Part shown: one piece after another, positions 1-10,683 of the stretch
Numbering within the stretch: position 1 is the stretch's first letter
Layout: every line of letters begins with the position of its first letter
Assembly: GCA_022577435.1 (NCBI GenBank)
Contig: JAKOON010000002.1
Coordinates: 14,056,184-14,120,183, forward strand
Direction: 5' to 3'
DNA length: 64,000 nucleotides
Origin: Embiotoca jacksoni
Lineage: Eukaryota > Chordata > Actinopteri > Embiotocidae
The notes under the pieces: model-generated
Told to the model about the DNA's origin: nothing
What the model saw: the letters and a program-made list of their open reading frames with translations, nothing else
The model's database searches: none
Position numbers and translations under genes: made by a program

Positions 1-922
1 ACAGAGACCGCTGCACTGTAAAAGCAGAAGAAAGGAGGGAAAAGAAGATGAGGAAAATGCTATTGTTTTTGGTATCTGACCACGCAGTTCAAAGGCATAT
101 TCCTTGCCATTGAAATTCATAGGTTGTCACATGACAACTGATACGTTAACACTCAGCATATGTGTACAAAGGAATGATGTAACTGCAGTGTCTCTAAAAC
201 TCTGGATAAACCTATTGCTTTTGAAAGACACCACAATATGTGTGTCCACAAATCCTCAACCCAACCAGGCACACGTATGATGAAATCCATAAGCTGCATG
301 CATGGGATTAGGTGCGACTGTTTCTGGTGTGGTAAATGATTTTATCTGTCAGAACAGGATGAGGTTTAAGTAACACACCATCTACGCAGGCCTGACAAAG
401 CTTACATAAGTGAAGGAGGATTATGCAGTATATTCCGATTATTTGGTGCAAAAGCCTGTTTGTGGTCAGCTGAATACTAATTTCTAATATCTCACGCTTA
501 GTCTTGGATATATGGATATATCCCCGGGAAACAGGGTACTGTATGTTGCACAAGAGTTTGTCAGCAGGACAGAGAGAGTCATTCACTAATGTGTAAAACA
601 CAGGTATTCATTTCACACGATTTTGTCCACGACAGAAGATCCACTTCATCGTTTCTGCGAGGAAATTATGAAGCAATCTCTTTTCCATAACTCTGCCATT
701 TAATCTGCAGTGTGTGACTGACGCATTGTTACTGTGCTACCGAGGGGAGGGCGGACATGTTCCATCTGTAGATGCACATGTCCAGGGGATGCTGGGAAAA
801 AGTGGTCAAGGGTCATTCACTTATCCCATGAACAGATGAGTGGAGGGAGATGGGGGTCAGAGATGACCCTGTTTTTTCTCTCTCCTTCACTTCCTCTCCT
901 TCCATTTGCCTCTCCTTGCTCC

Positions 923-925
<3 letters not shown>

Positions 926-1009
<84 letters not shown>

Positions 1010-1016
1010 TGCATGC

Positions 1017-1051
<35 letters not shown>

Positions 1052-1073
1052 GTTGTTGTTGTTGTTGTTGTTG
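926..1073. repeat. Compound (TG)n/(TTG)n microsatellite
   Basis: About 60 TG units in two blocks separated by a short TGCATGCGCG stretch, followed by eight TTG units. Confidence 0.97.
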
Positions 1074-1336
1074 GCCAACAGCAGATCTATGGTATTGATT
1101 GACTCCTGTGGCTGCTGGGCTGCCCACTGAAGGAGGGGGGCAGAGCTCTAATGAATTCCTGCACCTCATGCCCCTTGCGCCAACCGCTACACACCCCCAC
1201 CTTAATTAACTTTGTGTGTGTTTGTGTGAGCGTGTGTGCGGGCAGGACGGAGGTGTGCGTGGATGGATGCGTGTGCGTTTCGTGTGTATCTTCTGTGCTT
1301 CCTCCACAGCTCAACACCCCCGCTTTTACACTCCTC

Positions 1337-1340
<4 letters not shown>

Positions 1341-1368
<28 letters not shown>
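1341..1368. repeat. Poly-T tract
   Basis: 28 consecutive T. Confidence 0.97.
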
Positions 1369-1681
1369 CTCCTTTATCTTTATTTCTCTTTCTACACGGT
1401 CGGTGCTTCCTCTCTTTCTTTCTTCTTGTCTCCTACTTTATTCCCTCCTTTTATATCTTCTGATGTGTCTTGTAGTAGTGTTTAATGGCTGCTGATTACT
1501 TCGCATGTATGCCACTCTTATCTGTCGCGCCCCATCTCTTCTCCCCGTCCTCAATATCTCACTCACATCTCTACACCTTTCAGATCTATGTGCGTATGTG
1601 CAACCGTGCATGCAGAACGTGTATCCATCCATCTGATCTGTGATCATTTATCTATACTGAGCATGAAAAATTACTGACACC

Positions 1682-1684
<3 letters not shown>

Positions 1685-1730
<46 letters not shown>
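1685..1730. repeat. (TG)n microsatellite
   Basis: About 23 uninterrupted TG units. Confidence 0.97.
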
Positions 1731-1735
<5 letters not shown>

Positions 1736-1993
1736 GTGTGTGTGAGAGAGAGAGACAGAAACAGAAAGAGAGGGAGGTCAACATTGACCTAGTAGGCTGT
1801 GAAAAGGCTGTATACCCATCGGTATTCCAGACGTGGAGGCAAACTCCTGTCTCTGTCACCTTGACTCCTCCTGCAGCAGACGAGCACTGGGCTGCACAGG
1901 AAACACTTAGCACTACCCAACTTTACTTAAAATGGACACCTGTTTCTGCTCTGCACCCCTGCATCACCCCGTCTTTACTTTGTTTATTTCTTA

Positions 1994-1998
<5 letters not shown>

Positions 1999-2052
<54 letters not shown>
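1999..2052. repeat. (TG)n microsatellite
   Basis: About 27 TG units. Confidence 0.97.
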
Positions 2053-2054
<2 letters not shown>

Positions 2055-2132
2055 CTATCTCTCTGGATTAGTAGACTTATATATTAGGATGTCAGAAGGC
2101 TTCTGTTCAGAACAATCACACATAATTATGTA

Positions 2133-2156
2133 CCCCCCCCCCCCCCCCCCCCCCCC
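2133..2156. repeat. Poly-C tract
   Basis: 24 consecutive C, an unusually long C homopolymer. The length may vary or be a sequencing artefact. Confidence 0.9.
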
Positions 2157-2357
2157 TTAAGGCAACATGCAAGTCTGCATTAGCGCTCAGAAGTCTGTGT
2201 GTGTTTGTTTAAAGTGTAGACAAGCCATTCTTTCAAAGTCTTTAAGCCGGTGATGTGCCTGCCTGGTGTGTATTTTTGTCTAAGTCTTTGTTAGAGAAAG
2301 CAACCTGTCATCAGTTAAATGTCAATTAGGAGGCAATGAAAGTGTGTTTGTGTGTTT

Positions 2358-2378
2358 GTTTGTGTGTGTGTGTGTGCA

Positions 2379-2430
<52 letters not shown>
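2358..2430. repeat. (TG)n microsatellite
   Basis: TG units interrupted once by CATGCG. Confidence 0.95.
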
Positions 2431-2434
<4 letters not shown>

Positions 2435-3125
2435 AGTGTTGAGCGGAGCTGTTGTCAGCAGTGTGGTCTGACAGTCTTGTAGATCTACAGTGGAACCTCC
2501 AGCGACATGTCTACTGCTGACAGCTTTGCTCTGCTTTCAATAGCTCTGATGGCTAAACTCACACACGCAGACGTAACACTCACAAACACACACACACCAC
2601 GTCTGTGTCTGCCTTTTTCTCTCTCTCTGTGTGTGTCTTTATGATCTCCCTGTGTTTTTGTTGACTGGTGATGATGAGGTATGTTAGGGAGTCGAGGAGA
2701 GAGGGAGATGAATCAGAGTGGTGACGTGTTGGTAGTCGCTACCGAAAACACTGGGTGTAAACGATGACTTGGCTGAGAGGTTTGAGAGAATTGGTTTAAT
2801 ATGGTGTTCTTTTGTATTTTCACGCGAGTTGTTATCACTGTCAGGTGAAGTCCTCGTGTTGACAACAAATTGTGTTGAGGTTTTTGTTGCTTGACTGTGC
2901 TTTTTTATTCCTTTAAAGGCATTTCACAAAGTCGACAGTGATAGGATGTTCATCCCATGGAAGCATGGGCATTTAATCCCTCAAATTAACTAAAACAATG
3001 TTTGAGTTGTTTTTCCTGAACACAAACTTAAATTTCTTATTTTGCCATTAAAAAACATTTGAGTGTCACTAATAGCTGCACAAGAACAGAAGAACCTCAC
3101 CCATCTTCTGTTACTTCTTTTTCAG

Positions 3126-3407
3126 GGGCCGACGTGACCGAACACAACAGCTCAGACAGCCGCGGCGAGCGCCTCGACTTCTTCCTCAAACAGGAGGAGG
3201 CTCTGACCACGGAGCCCGGCTTCCTGGGCAACAACGAATCGGAGGAGGCCGGGGGAGGAGTCGGGGGTGGAACGATCTCATCGGTAGCCAATCTGAAGGC
3301 GGCGCTGATGAGTAAGAACAGCCTGCTGTCGCTGCGGGCTGAGATGATGGGAGATGATAACCCCTTGCTGTTTGAGTACCTGCCCAAAGGAGGACACTCC
3401 CTGTCTT
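3126..3407 (+). CDS. zbtb46: zbtb46 internal coding exon (linker before zinc fingers)
   Basis: This 282-nt exon lies between a strong acceptor (pyrimidine tract then CAG at 3123-3125) and the donor GTAAGT at 3408. It enters with two bases of a codon and leaves with one. It encodes the low-complexity linker between the BTB domain and the fingers: an acidic and Ser-rich start containing SSDSRGER, a Gly-rich patch, then the conserved stretch ALMSKNSLLSL ... LLFEYLPKGGHSLS. The human protein has the same blocks in the same order. The final T is completed to TTG (Leu) by the exon at 13597. It can also be completed to a Ser codon by the alternative exons at 8110 or 9878. Confidence 0.93.
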
Positions 3408-3636
3408 GTAAGTCACTATTTACTACCACTGATTGTTATCCACGCACACAACCAGCCACACATCTCAATTGAACCCACAATTCAGACATACACAAATTCA
3501 AATGCTCTAGTTTATCTCTGAGTACCTGCTTATGTGGTCACCTGTGAGACATAAAACATACAGGCTTGACCGCTGTTGGCATGAGTGTCCTCTGCTGCAC
3601 AGTATTTTCAATCACTGTATTTGGATAACTCTGAAT

Positions 3637-3704
<68 letters not shown>

Positions 3705-4437
3705 TACCACTCAAGTGTGTAACCAGTTTGTGTGGTGATGCCAGTGATGACTCGTCAGCAGTGACTCAGTGAGAGAACATTTTGCTGGGATCGCTCTCGC
3801 TGTCTTGAGAACATTTATTTGGTTTTATGTGACAGTTATTTTATGCATATAGGCTGCATTTCACAGAAGCAAAATGACACAACAGAACAGCAAAAAGTGT
3901 TCAGATATTACTTACTTACTGCTCTAATGTACTCAATAAGCTTCTGCATGCTGTTTAAAGCACCTTCAAAAGTAACAGGTATTTTCTTAAAATTTTTGAC
4001 ATAAATAAAATTACAGCAAGCATAAAAGAACTAGAGAGAGTAAGTATTTATCTCCCACAAAACATGTTTTGTGTTCCATATATATGACCGTGAAACCTGT
4101 ATGTGAATTGATTTTTCAGTTTGTATGCTCTTAACAACCTTTGAATGTCTAAAATTTGTAATATATCCAAAGTACAAAAACAAATCATTTGTAACTCCTC
4201 CAGTTATTGTGGCATGAAGTATTTTCCAATTATATCAATAGTAGATCAATATGCAGCACCATTTGTCTTTAGTTTGTTATGTTAACAAGAGATTTTTTTT
4301 TCTTCGTTCAGTCAGTTTTTTTGCCTCTCAGTGAGGGTGTTAAACTGCCAGTGTGTGGAGATGTGTGTATCTGTGTGTGTGTGCTAGTGTGAGATTATAT
4401 TTGCTTGAGTCCATGTCCGCGTGGGCACATTTGTGTT

Positions 4438-4477
<40 letters not shown>

Positions 4478-7400
4478 AAACTCGTGTGTTTGTTTCTTTT
4501 GCTTTTACTGGCTGGTAATTGGATCTTTTGTCCCGAATTCTGCCTGTTTTTGTGAGCTGAAGAAAAGCAAAGGAAGGGTACAACTCCAAGCCTCGTCGTG
4601 TCTTTTGAGTTGAGCCCCACTCACCTACAGAATAAAAGACAGGGCCAAGACTGAATAGACCAAAACACACATTCGCCGTCGCGCGCACTCGCACATTCAC
4701 GTCACATCACATCACCCCTTTTGTGTAAGTGTTAAGTGTGTGGGATTGAGATGTTTCTGTTGGCTTAAAGAGGAGAATCAGATGCTGTCACAGCACAGAT
4801 AGACAGCCTAACAAGCCTCAGAAAAGACAAGAAGAGGCTTTTCGATGCACACTCAGACTTTACAGATACACTCAGCCTTGACTACATGAATAGGAAATTT
4901 TGAGAATTCAGAGAATGTTAATCATTTGCTCCCTGCAGGGGAAAAAAAAACATGTTGAATGAGCCCTATATCTGTATTTGAGTTGTCACCAAAGAAACCT
5001 CAGAGAGGTTTTTGGTTAGCCAGACCCTATTTTCTATTCCCTACACAATAGGGGTCGGGGAAATGGGCTTGTCGAGATGGCCAACAACCTCCCCTCCCAC
5101 CCCGGGTCTGTCCCTGTGTCTAAATGAGGACAGAAAATAAACAAACACTGTACCTCAGATTACTGGGCGGAGGACAAGTCTGCCTGGTTTGACAGATCAC
5201 TGCTCCCTGCCTCCCTCCCTCCATTCAGCCTTTTTCCCCTTCTCCTCCCTGCTTCTCCTTCACCCCTGCTTAACATCCTTCCTGTCCTTTTTTTTCCCTC
5301 CTGTACTCCCCCTCACGCCATCCCTCCCTCCCTCCTTACTTCCATCTATTTCTCCTTCACCCCTCCTTAACACACATCCCTCACAGTCTCCCTCACTATC
5401 CCTCCCCTTCTGGCCAGCTCTTGCAGTTCTTTCCTATTTGTCTCAGTCCGTCTCTTTCCCCCTGTTTTACTCCAACTGTGGTGCATCAAAGCATGTTGGT
5501 TTCAAATCCTGGGAAAGTATCGATCTAGGCAGAGAGAAGGTCGAGCAAGGTCACCGGGAGTCCACCGCCTATCAGCAAAAGGCCTCGACACAGAGCTTCT
5601 GTCTCCCACTCCTCCTCTCCTCTTCCTCTTTCTCTCATTCTTTCTTTTCTAAATAAATGACATGTTTAATTAAAAGAAAACAACATCCAAATTAGTCAAA
5701 ACTGAGAATCAGTTTTTCTCAGTTTACTTTAACCACTGAATACCTCTCTCTCCTTATATTTAGTGAGTCAAACTGATTACACCCCCATCTTGTTGGCAGG
5801 AAAAGCAATTCAAATGCACAGCTCCTCTCTTTGCTATCCTTTGCATGGGTCACGGGCTACATCCTCCTTGCACGTGGAATGCCAAAATACAGTGGAACCA
5901 CTCTGTGTGTCAATCAGCCTCCGAAACCCAATTAAGATCATTGGGATTTGGCCCCGTTACCCCTTCTGCATCAGACAGTCAATGCCAGACAATGGATTTT
6001 GCCGGATCCTCCCTGCGCACCTGCTCACACTGCCACCACGTACGGGCTGTAAAGAACATCCAATTAACTATAGGGATCATACTGACATTATTGAACTTTT
6101 CTCTTCACTGCCAGGTCTCATCACTTCACATCTACTTTTGAAAATTGACTCACCCTGTACAACAGCTCCCAGTGCCTCCGTAGCCACTCTCCAGAGATTG
6201 TCTGAAATTATTTATCACTCTGGCAGAAATTTTGTTCCAGATTTAAAATAAGGATCTTATATAGTGATGCCAGGCACAAAGGTAGCACAGTAAGGGTTCA
6301 TGTAGAGGGAATGTAAAGGTACATTTTGGAATTGCAGGGACTTCTCACATCTTACCTGCTCAGGGACCACAAAGTGACTAAGACATGGATCTGAATCCAG
6401 GTTTTTCTTTCATCATATTTTTTTAAACAATGAAAGGAGACTCCAGCAGTCCAGAAGTTATTGCTAACAGGGCCTCATTAAGTCTTTTTAGTGAGAACCC
6501 CAGTCCTATCTGGATATTTTCTCCTACCACAAGTTTTAGTTGGCAACTGGTCAGCCACCTTCGACTAATTTCTTCCTTAAAGCCTAAACAGACATAATAA
6601 GTCCTGACCCAATTCTGATGGATGGTGGAAGAAAGGAGACAGGTTGTGTTTTAGTTCCTGTACAGTCATTCTGTGTTTAAGTAAATTAATTATTCTACCT
6701 TTATTTTTTATTTTTCATTTTGCTCTCGTCGCTGTGCAGTGAGTCAGCCTGCTGTTATTTGTAGTTTTTGCAGCCTGCCAGACAAGACTGCAATATTAAA
6801 GTCAGTGAAACAAGATTGCAAAATGTACCCCGGTACTTTGCATTTCTGCAAGAGGCTTGAACCAAAACCCGACCGGGGTTGTTATACCATGACAGACCCT
6901 GAGAAGTCTTTACTGACACCATTTGTTAATGAGCTGCTCGCCTCTCACCTGTAGCTCATCCTTTTTACCCTGCGTCTCCACTTCATCCTCACTCTGAATG
7001 TTGTTTCTGCTGTCACTGCCGGGGTGGGGAAGAGGAGATGGGGAGTTAAGCATTTGTGTGTGTTCTCAGTAAGTGGGAGTGGGGAGTGTCGGGTGCGGTA
7101 GTTTAACATTCCAGGAATCCGTCCATGGTCGAGCCTCATGGTTGTGTGATTCTGTCCGTCGTGCAGAGGAGGGCAATGAATGGCTAACCCACTGCATAAC
7201 TCTGGAGACATTCCCCAAAATGCTGCCCACACTTGCACACACTCGCATACACACACGGTCTGGAACAACCTGCAATGCATTATGCTTTGATTAATACGCA
7301 CTATTAATCAAAGTAAAAAAAAAAAAAAAAGAAAAAGAGCCACTCTCGGTATCCGCTAATGGTGATATTAATGTAGCAGAAAAGCTTCTGTGTGAATAGT

Positions 7401-8109
7401 TTTGGAAAGCTAACGACTCTGGAAGAAATTTTAAATTCTTTATCCAGCGTGCCGTAACTTGTTGCATGTAAACATCTCACGTGGTCCATGTAGTCGTCCT
7501 TTACCCTTCGTGTACAAAAAGTCTCCACTTGAGCTGCAAGATGGCACCTTTCCAAAACAATCTCCCTCCACGCTACAGAGGATCCTCAAGCCCTCTCCTT
7601 ATATGCATTTTACTCTCTCACAAAACACACGCATACTGCCATCCTCTGCGCACGCATGTGGGTGGAAGGAGAAGGAGAGCAGAGGAGCAAAAGAAAAAAC
7701 AAGAGAGAAAGAGAGAAGAGAAGCCCTAACCCTTTCCCCTTGGCTGGTGGAAAGTGAAACTTCAGAGTTTTTCTTCCTCCCCCTCTCCATAGTGTTTGAT
7801 AGTGTAGCACTGGCAGCCTCTGTGTGCCCCCCTGCCCACTCTCTCCCGTTGTGTTCTGGTGGCCAGCTGCTAGCAGAGTTGCAGTTGTACGTGAGTGGGT
7901 GGGTGAGACTCGTTTCCTGTGCTCCTCAGGGCTCCGCTCCAACAACTACTGCAGCACACTCCGGCCAGGGGCCACGGGGGCCAGTATTCATAACAAACAG
8001 GGGGCTGGCTCCTCTCCTCCTCCTCCTCCTCTTCCTCCTCCTCTTTTTCCTCCTCATCTTCCACCATCATCACTACCACTACCACCATCATCATCAACAT
8101 CAACATCAG
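3408..8109 (+). other. zbtb46 intron, left part
   Basis: No supported exon is seen here. It contains TG microsatellites at 3640-3703 and 4442-4475, a CT-rich region at 5200-5480, and a compositionally complex stretch at about 5760-6250. A purine-rich segment lies near 7660-7720, followed by CTC/CAT trinucleotide runs at 8013-8109. Confidence 0.6.
3640..3703. repeat. (TG)n microsatellite
   Basis: About 32 TG units, 230 bp after the zbtb46 exon. Confidence 0.97.
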
Positions 8110-8270
8110 CATACTGCCCACCCACTCCACCCACGCCACTGCACCCCTCTGAGCCTCGGCCCCTGGAGGCCCCCGGTCTGCGGGCTGGGGCACCCCTGCT
8201 GCGCTCAGAAGGATTGGACATGGAAGTGGAAGAGGCCCCAGAGGGCCCCGAGCCCTCCACCTTGCCTGAG
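8110..8270 (+). CDS. Candidate alternative exon or first exon of a nested zinc finger gene
   Basis: This GC-rich, Pro/Glu-rich open stretch lies in the zbtb46 intron and ends at the donor GTAAGC (8271) in phase 0. It can be read in two ways. (1) As an internal exon, the first AG after a long CTCCTCC/CATCAT tract (8108-8109) is an acceptor with phase 1, so it joins the zbtb46 exon ending at 3407 in frame. (2) As a first exon, an ATG at 8220-8222 with G at -3 and G at +4 begins MEVEEAPEGPEPSTLPE, 17 codons that run in phase into the exon at 9714. I do not recognise the peptide. The codon choice (CTG, CCC, GAG) and the sharp donor suggest real coding sequence. The left boundary is uncertain. Confidence 0.55.
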
Positions 8271-8388
8271 GTAAGCGCACAGAGCCTGGCTCAGCTCCAG
8301 GGCGGGAGGCTGCTCTCTGGGTACTGCTCCTCCAGTCAGATAAAAGTTTGTGTGGAGAAAAGCATCCAGGGGCCAGCTTCACCCTGCT

Positions 8389-8391
<3 letters not shown>

Positions 8392-8446
<55 letters not shown>
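8392..8446. repeat. (CA)n microsatellite
   Basis: About 27 CA units, 120 bp after the donor at 8271. Confidence 0.97.
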
Positions 8447-8450
<4 letters not shown>

Positions 8451-9713
8451 CTGAGGGGGGTTGAGAGGTGGTGGAGATGAGAAAGTGACCAGTGACGTGG
8501 TTGTAGGTGGGGCTGGGAGTTTTTTACCAGAAGTAGTCAGGGTTAATCGAGTAATTCGTCATCATTGCAGTGTTTTTTTACACGAGGCCATCCTTGCTCA
8601 ACCCCCCTCTCTATCTCATTCTCTTTGTGGAATCTGGCATATTTCCTGCTACGCTGGAGAAGAAATGCTGTCTGTTTTTTGTTTGTCTTTTCTTTTCTGT
8701 ATGCTTTGTTTGGTTTCTTTTCCTTTCAGATTGCCAATTCTTCCTTCTTGTCTGCTTTCTCAGATAATCTTTTAATATAGCTAGACCTGAATCACCTCTA
8801 AGCCAGGAGTCTCTGCTCAGAGTTAGCACTAATGTAGTTTATTGTAGTTACATTAGAGATGACACATCTGCTCACAATGGCAGCGTGTGCTTAGAGATGG
8901 CAGATAACGGGCAAGGTAGTGTGATGAGACTGAGTAGAATCAATACTAGTAGACAATGAGAGGTTTGCTCTCACAGTCCAGGAAATTGTTTGTTCTGCTC
9001 GGTGTGTGCCTGTACACGAGAGTGAGCATGCATGTGTGTGAGCATGGCAATATGAGCATGTGTAGACCGGAGTTTTGTGCCAGTCTGTGTGTGTGTACAC
9101 CGTGTGTGCGGGTGAGCATTTAGGAGCAGCATTTGATTTCAGTGGACCTGCCTCCCAACAAGCCTCTCTATCTCTATGGACAAGCCATCTGTTTGCCCAG
9201 TGTATGGTGTTCTGTTCTTAGAGTGGAGGAGGAAGAGGAGGAGGAGGAGGAGTGGAGCAAATGGGCGGGCGGGGGTGAAGGAATGGCAGGAGCATGGAGT
9301 AAATGGCGGACGGGTAGAGTTTAGCTGGGGCGTTGACTGGGGATGGGTGTTTGGTGCACCTTGCTAACACCTACAGAGGCGTCGAGTATGCGAGAATCAG
9401 GCAGATCATATTAATACTATAGATCAACCAAACTGCTCTGTGTCCCATAAGACAGCTGTGGAAATTGTCGGCTATTTACTTTTTGTATGTTTGCTTGCAA
9501 ATCTCAAATGTACCTTTAAATCATTATGACCTTGTTTCTCTTCTTTTTCACTTTTCTGTTTTCACATCTTTGTTTCTCTGTGTTTCTTACATATGACAAA
9601 AGCTTGTCTTCACAGCTTGTATCATCGTCTTGCCTCTTGCATGCCCAGACAACCTTCCATACAGACTGTATAAACGTGAAATGTGACATAACGGGATGTT
9701 TTGTTGCTTACAG

Positions 9714-9756
9714 GAGGGCGTAAAAGTCCAAGAAGACATGAAAGAGTACAGCACAG
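9714..9756 (+). CDS. Candidate 43-nt microexon of the intronic zinc finger transcript
   Basis: This short open segment lies between an acceptor (TTGCTTACAG) and a donor (GTATGG). It encodes EGVKVQEDMKEYSTA, the last codon being completed by the exon at 9878. It starts in phase 0, matching the donor at 8270, and ends in phase 1, matching the acceptor at 9877. Direct splicing from the zbtb46 exon at 3407 into it would create an immediate TGA. Skipping it between 8270 and 9878 would shift the frame. It is therefore usable only in the order 8270-9714-9878. Confidence 0.6.
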
Positions 9757-9877
9757 GTATGGTTTAGGCTTTAAAAATTCAGGTTTGTCATATTTTGATA
9801 ACTCAAGAGTTTGTGTCTATACAGTACCTCAACTGTTTCTCTTGCTTCCACTCTGAACCTCCCTGTCACTATTTCAG

Positions 9878-10683
9878 CTTTGGAAGGTGACCAGTCTCCT
9901 GTCGAGAGGGATCAGATGGGCGAGGGGAGCTGTGCTGGAAGCTTAACTGTGCCTGCGTCAGTGTCCGTGGCTGGTGGAGGGACTAAAGGGCTGCTGGTGG
10001 TGGGTGAAGAGGCTGGATCTCTGAAAGAGGAAAGAGTCCTGCCAGAGCACGGTGCCTGGCCCTCACAGGGGTTTGCCTGCTCCCTGTGCAAACGGCTGTT
10101 CAGCAGCTTGGAGCATCTCAGGCAACACGAGTACCACCACACCCTATCTCTGATGGCCTTGTCCCTGGACTGGCCGAGCATGCAAGGTTCGCACTTCCAG
10201 CCTATCCAGGCCCGTCACCAGCCGCCGTCCCAGCCTCCTCGCTTCCACCAGTCTCTCTACCGCCCTACAGTGGGCGAGCCCGTGCCGGCTCGCTACCTTT
10301 GCTCTCAGTGCCCCGCCAGCTTCACCCTCAAGTCTAACGCTGACCGACACGAGAAGACCATCCACTTCAAGAAGAAGCTGATGCAGTGTGTGTACTGTCT
10401 GAAACACTTTAGAGACCGCACAGACCTGCACAGGCACCTGTCTTCCGTGCACTCCAAGGAGAGAGGGCACACCTGTCCTGCCTGTGCCAAGGCGTTTAGC
10501 ACCCAGAAAAACCTATCGACACATGTTAAAGTGTGCTGCCAGGTGGGGTCAGTGCCAGGAGCTATACTGGGAGGCAGCACAGGAATGGAAATGTCTCAGG
10601 GTGGGGTTATAGACCCACTGTGGCAGCTAAGTCAACAAATCAAAGTTGAAAGTCATAATCGCAGCATCAATGTGGAAAACTGA
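9878..10683 (+). CDS. Terminal exon with four zinc fingers, inside the zbtb46 intron
   Basis: This 806-nt exon follows the acceptor TATTTCAG and ends in TGA at 10681-10683. About 65 Gly/Val/Ser/Glu-rich residues come first. Then come finger 1 (CSLCKRLF, from 10071), a Pro/Gln-rich spacer, finger 2 (CSQCPASFTLKSNADRH, about 10292), finger 3 (CVYCLKHFRDRTDLHRH, 10381) and finger 4 (CPACAKAFSTQKNLSTH then VKVC, a C2HC type, about 10468). The linkers are not the TGEKP type. The tail includes a possible sumoylation-like IKVE. With 8220-8270 and 9714-9756 it gives a 299-residue protein. It also joins zbtb46 exon 3126-3407 in frame (T + CT = Ser). The fingers do not resemble those of canonical ZBTB46 and I do not recognise the family. 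It is a nested gene or an alternative zbtb46 C-terminus. Confidence 0.8.

Larger units (their letters stand above)
1..3125 (+). other. zbtb46: zbtb46 intron upstream of the first exon in the window
   Basis: This stretch precedes the first recognisable zbtb46 exon. I see no BTB-domain coding sequence in it, so the large BTB exon must lie left of the window. It is mostly simple sequence: several TG tracts, a poly-T run, a poly-C run, and unremarkable DNA between them. The last 20 bases before 3126 form a good polypyrimidine tract ending in AG. Assignment as intron is inferred from the downstream exon phase. Confidence 0.75.

Noticed and set aside
734..1169. Long open frames on both strands encoding Cys-Val or Thr-His repeats
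   Set aside because: They are translations of a TG microsatellite. The same happens at every CA/TG tract in the window and none has coding context.
5490..5530. tRNA B-box-like GGTTTCAAATCC
   Set aside because: No A box at the right distance and no cloverleaf arms.
5763..6251. 162-codon open frame
   Set aside because: It starts without a supported splice site or promoter, has no recognisable domain and ordinary composition. Kept only as a possible non-coding conserved block.
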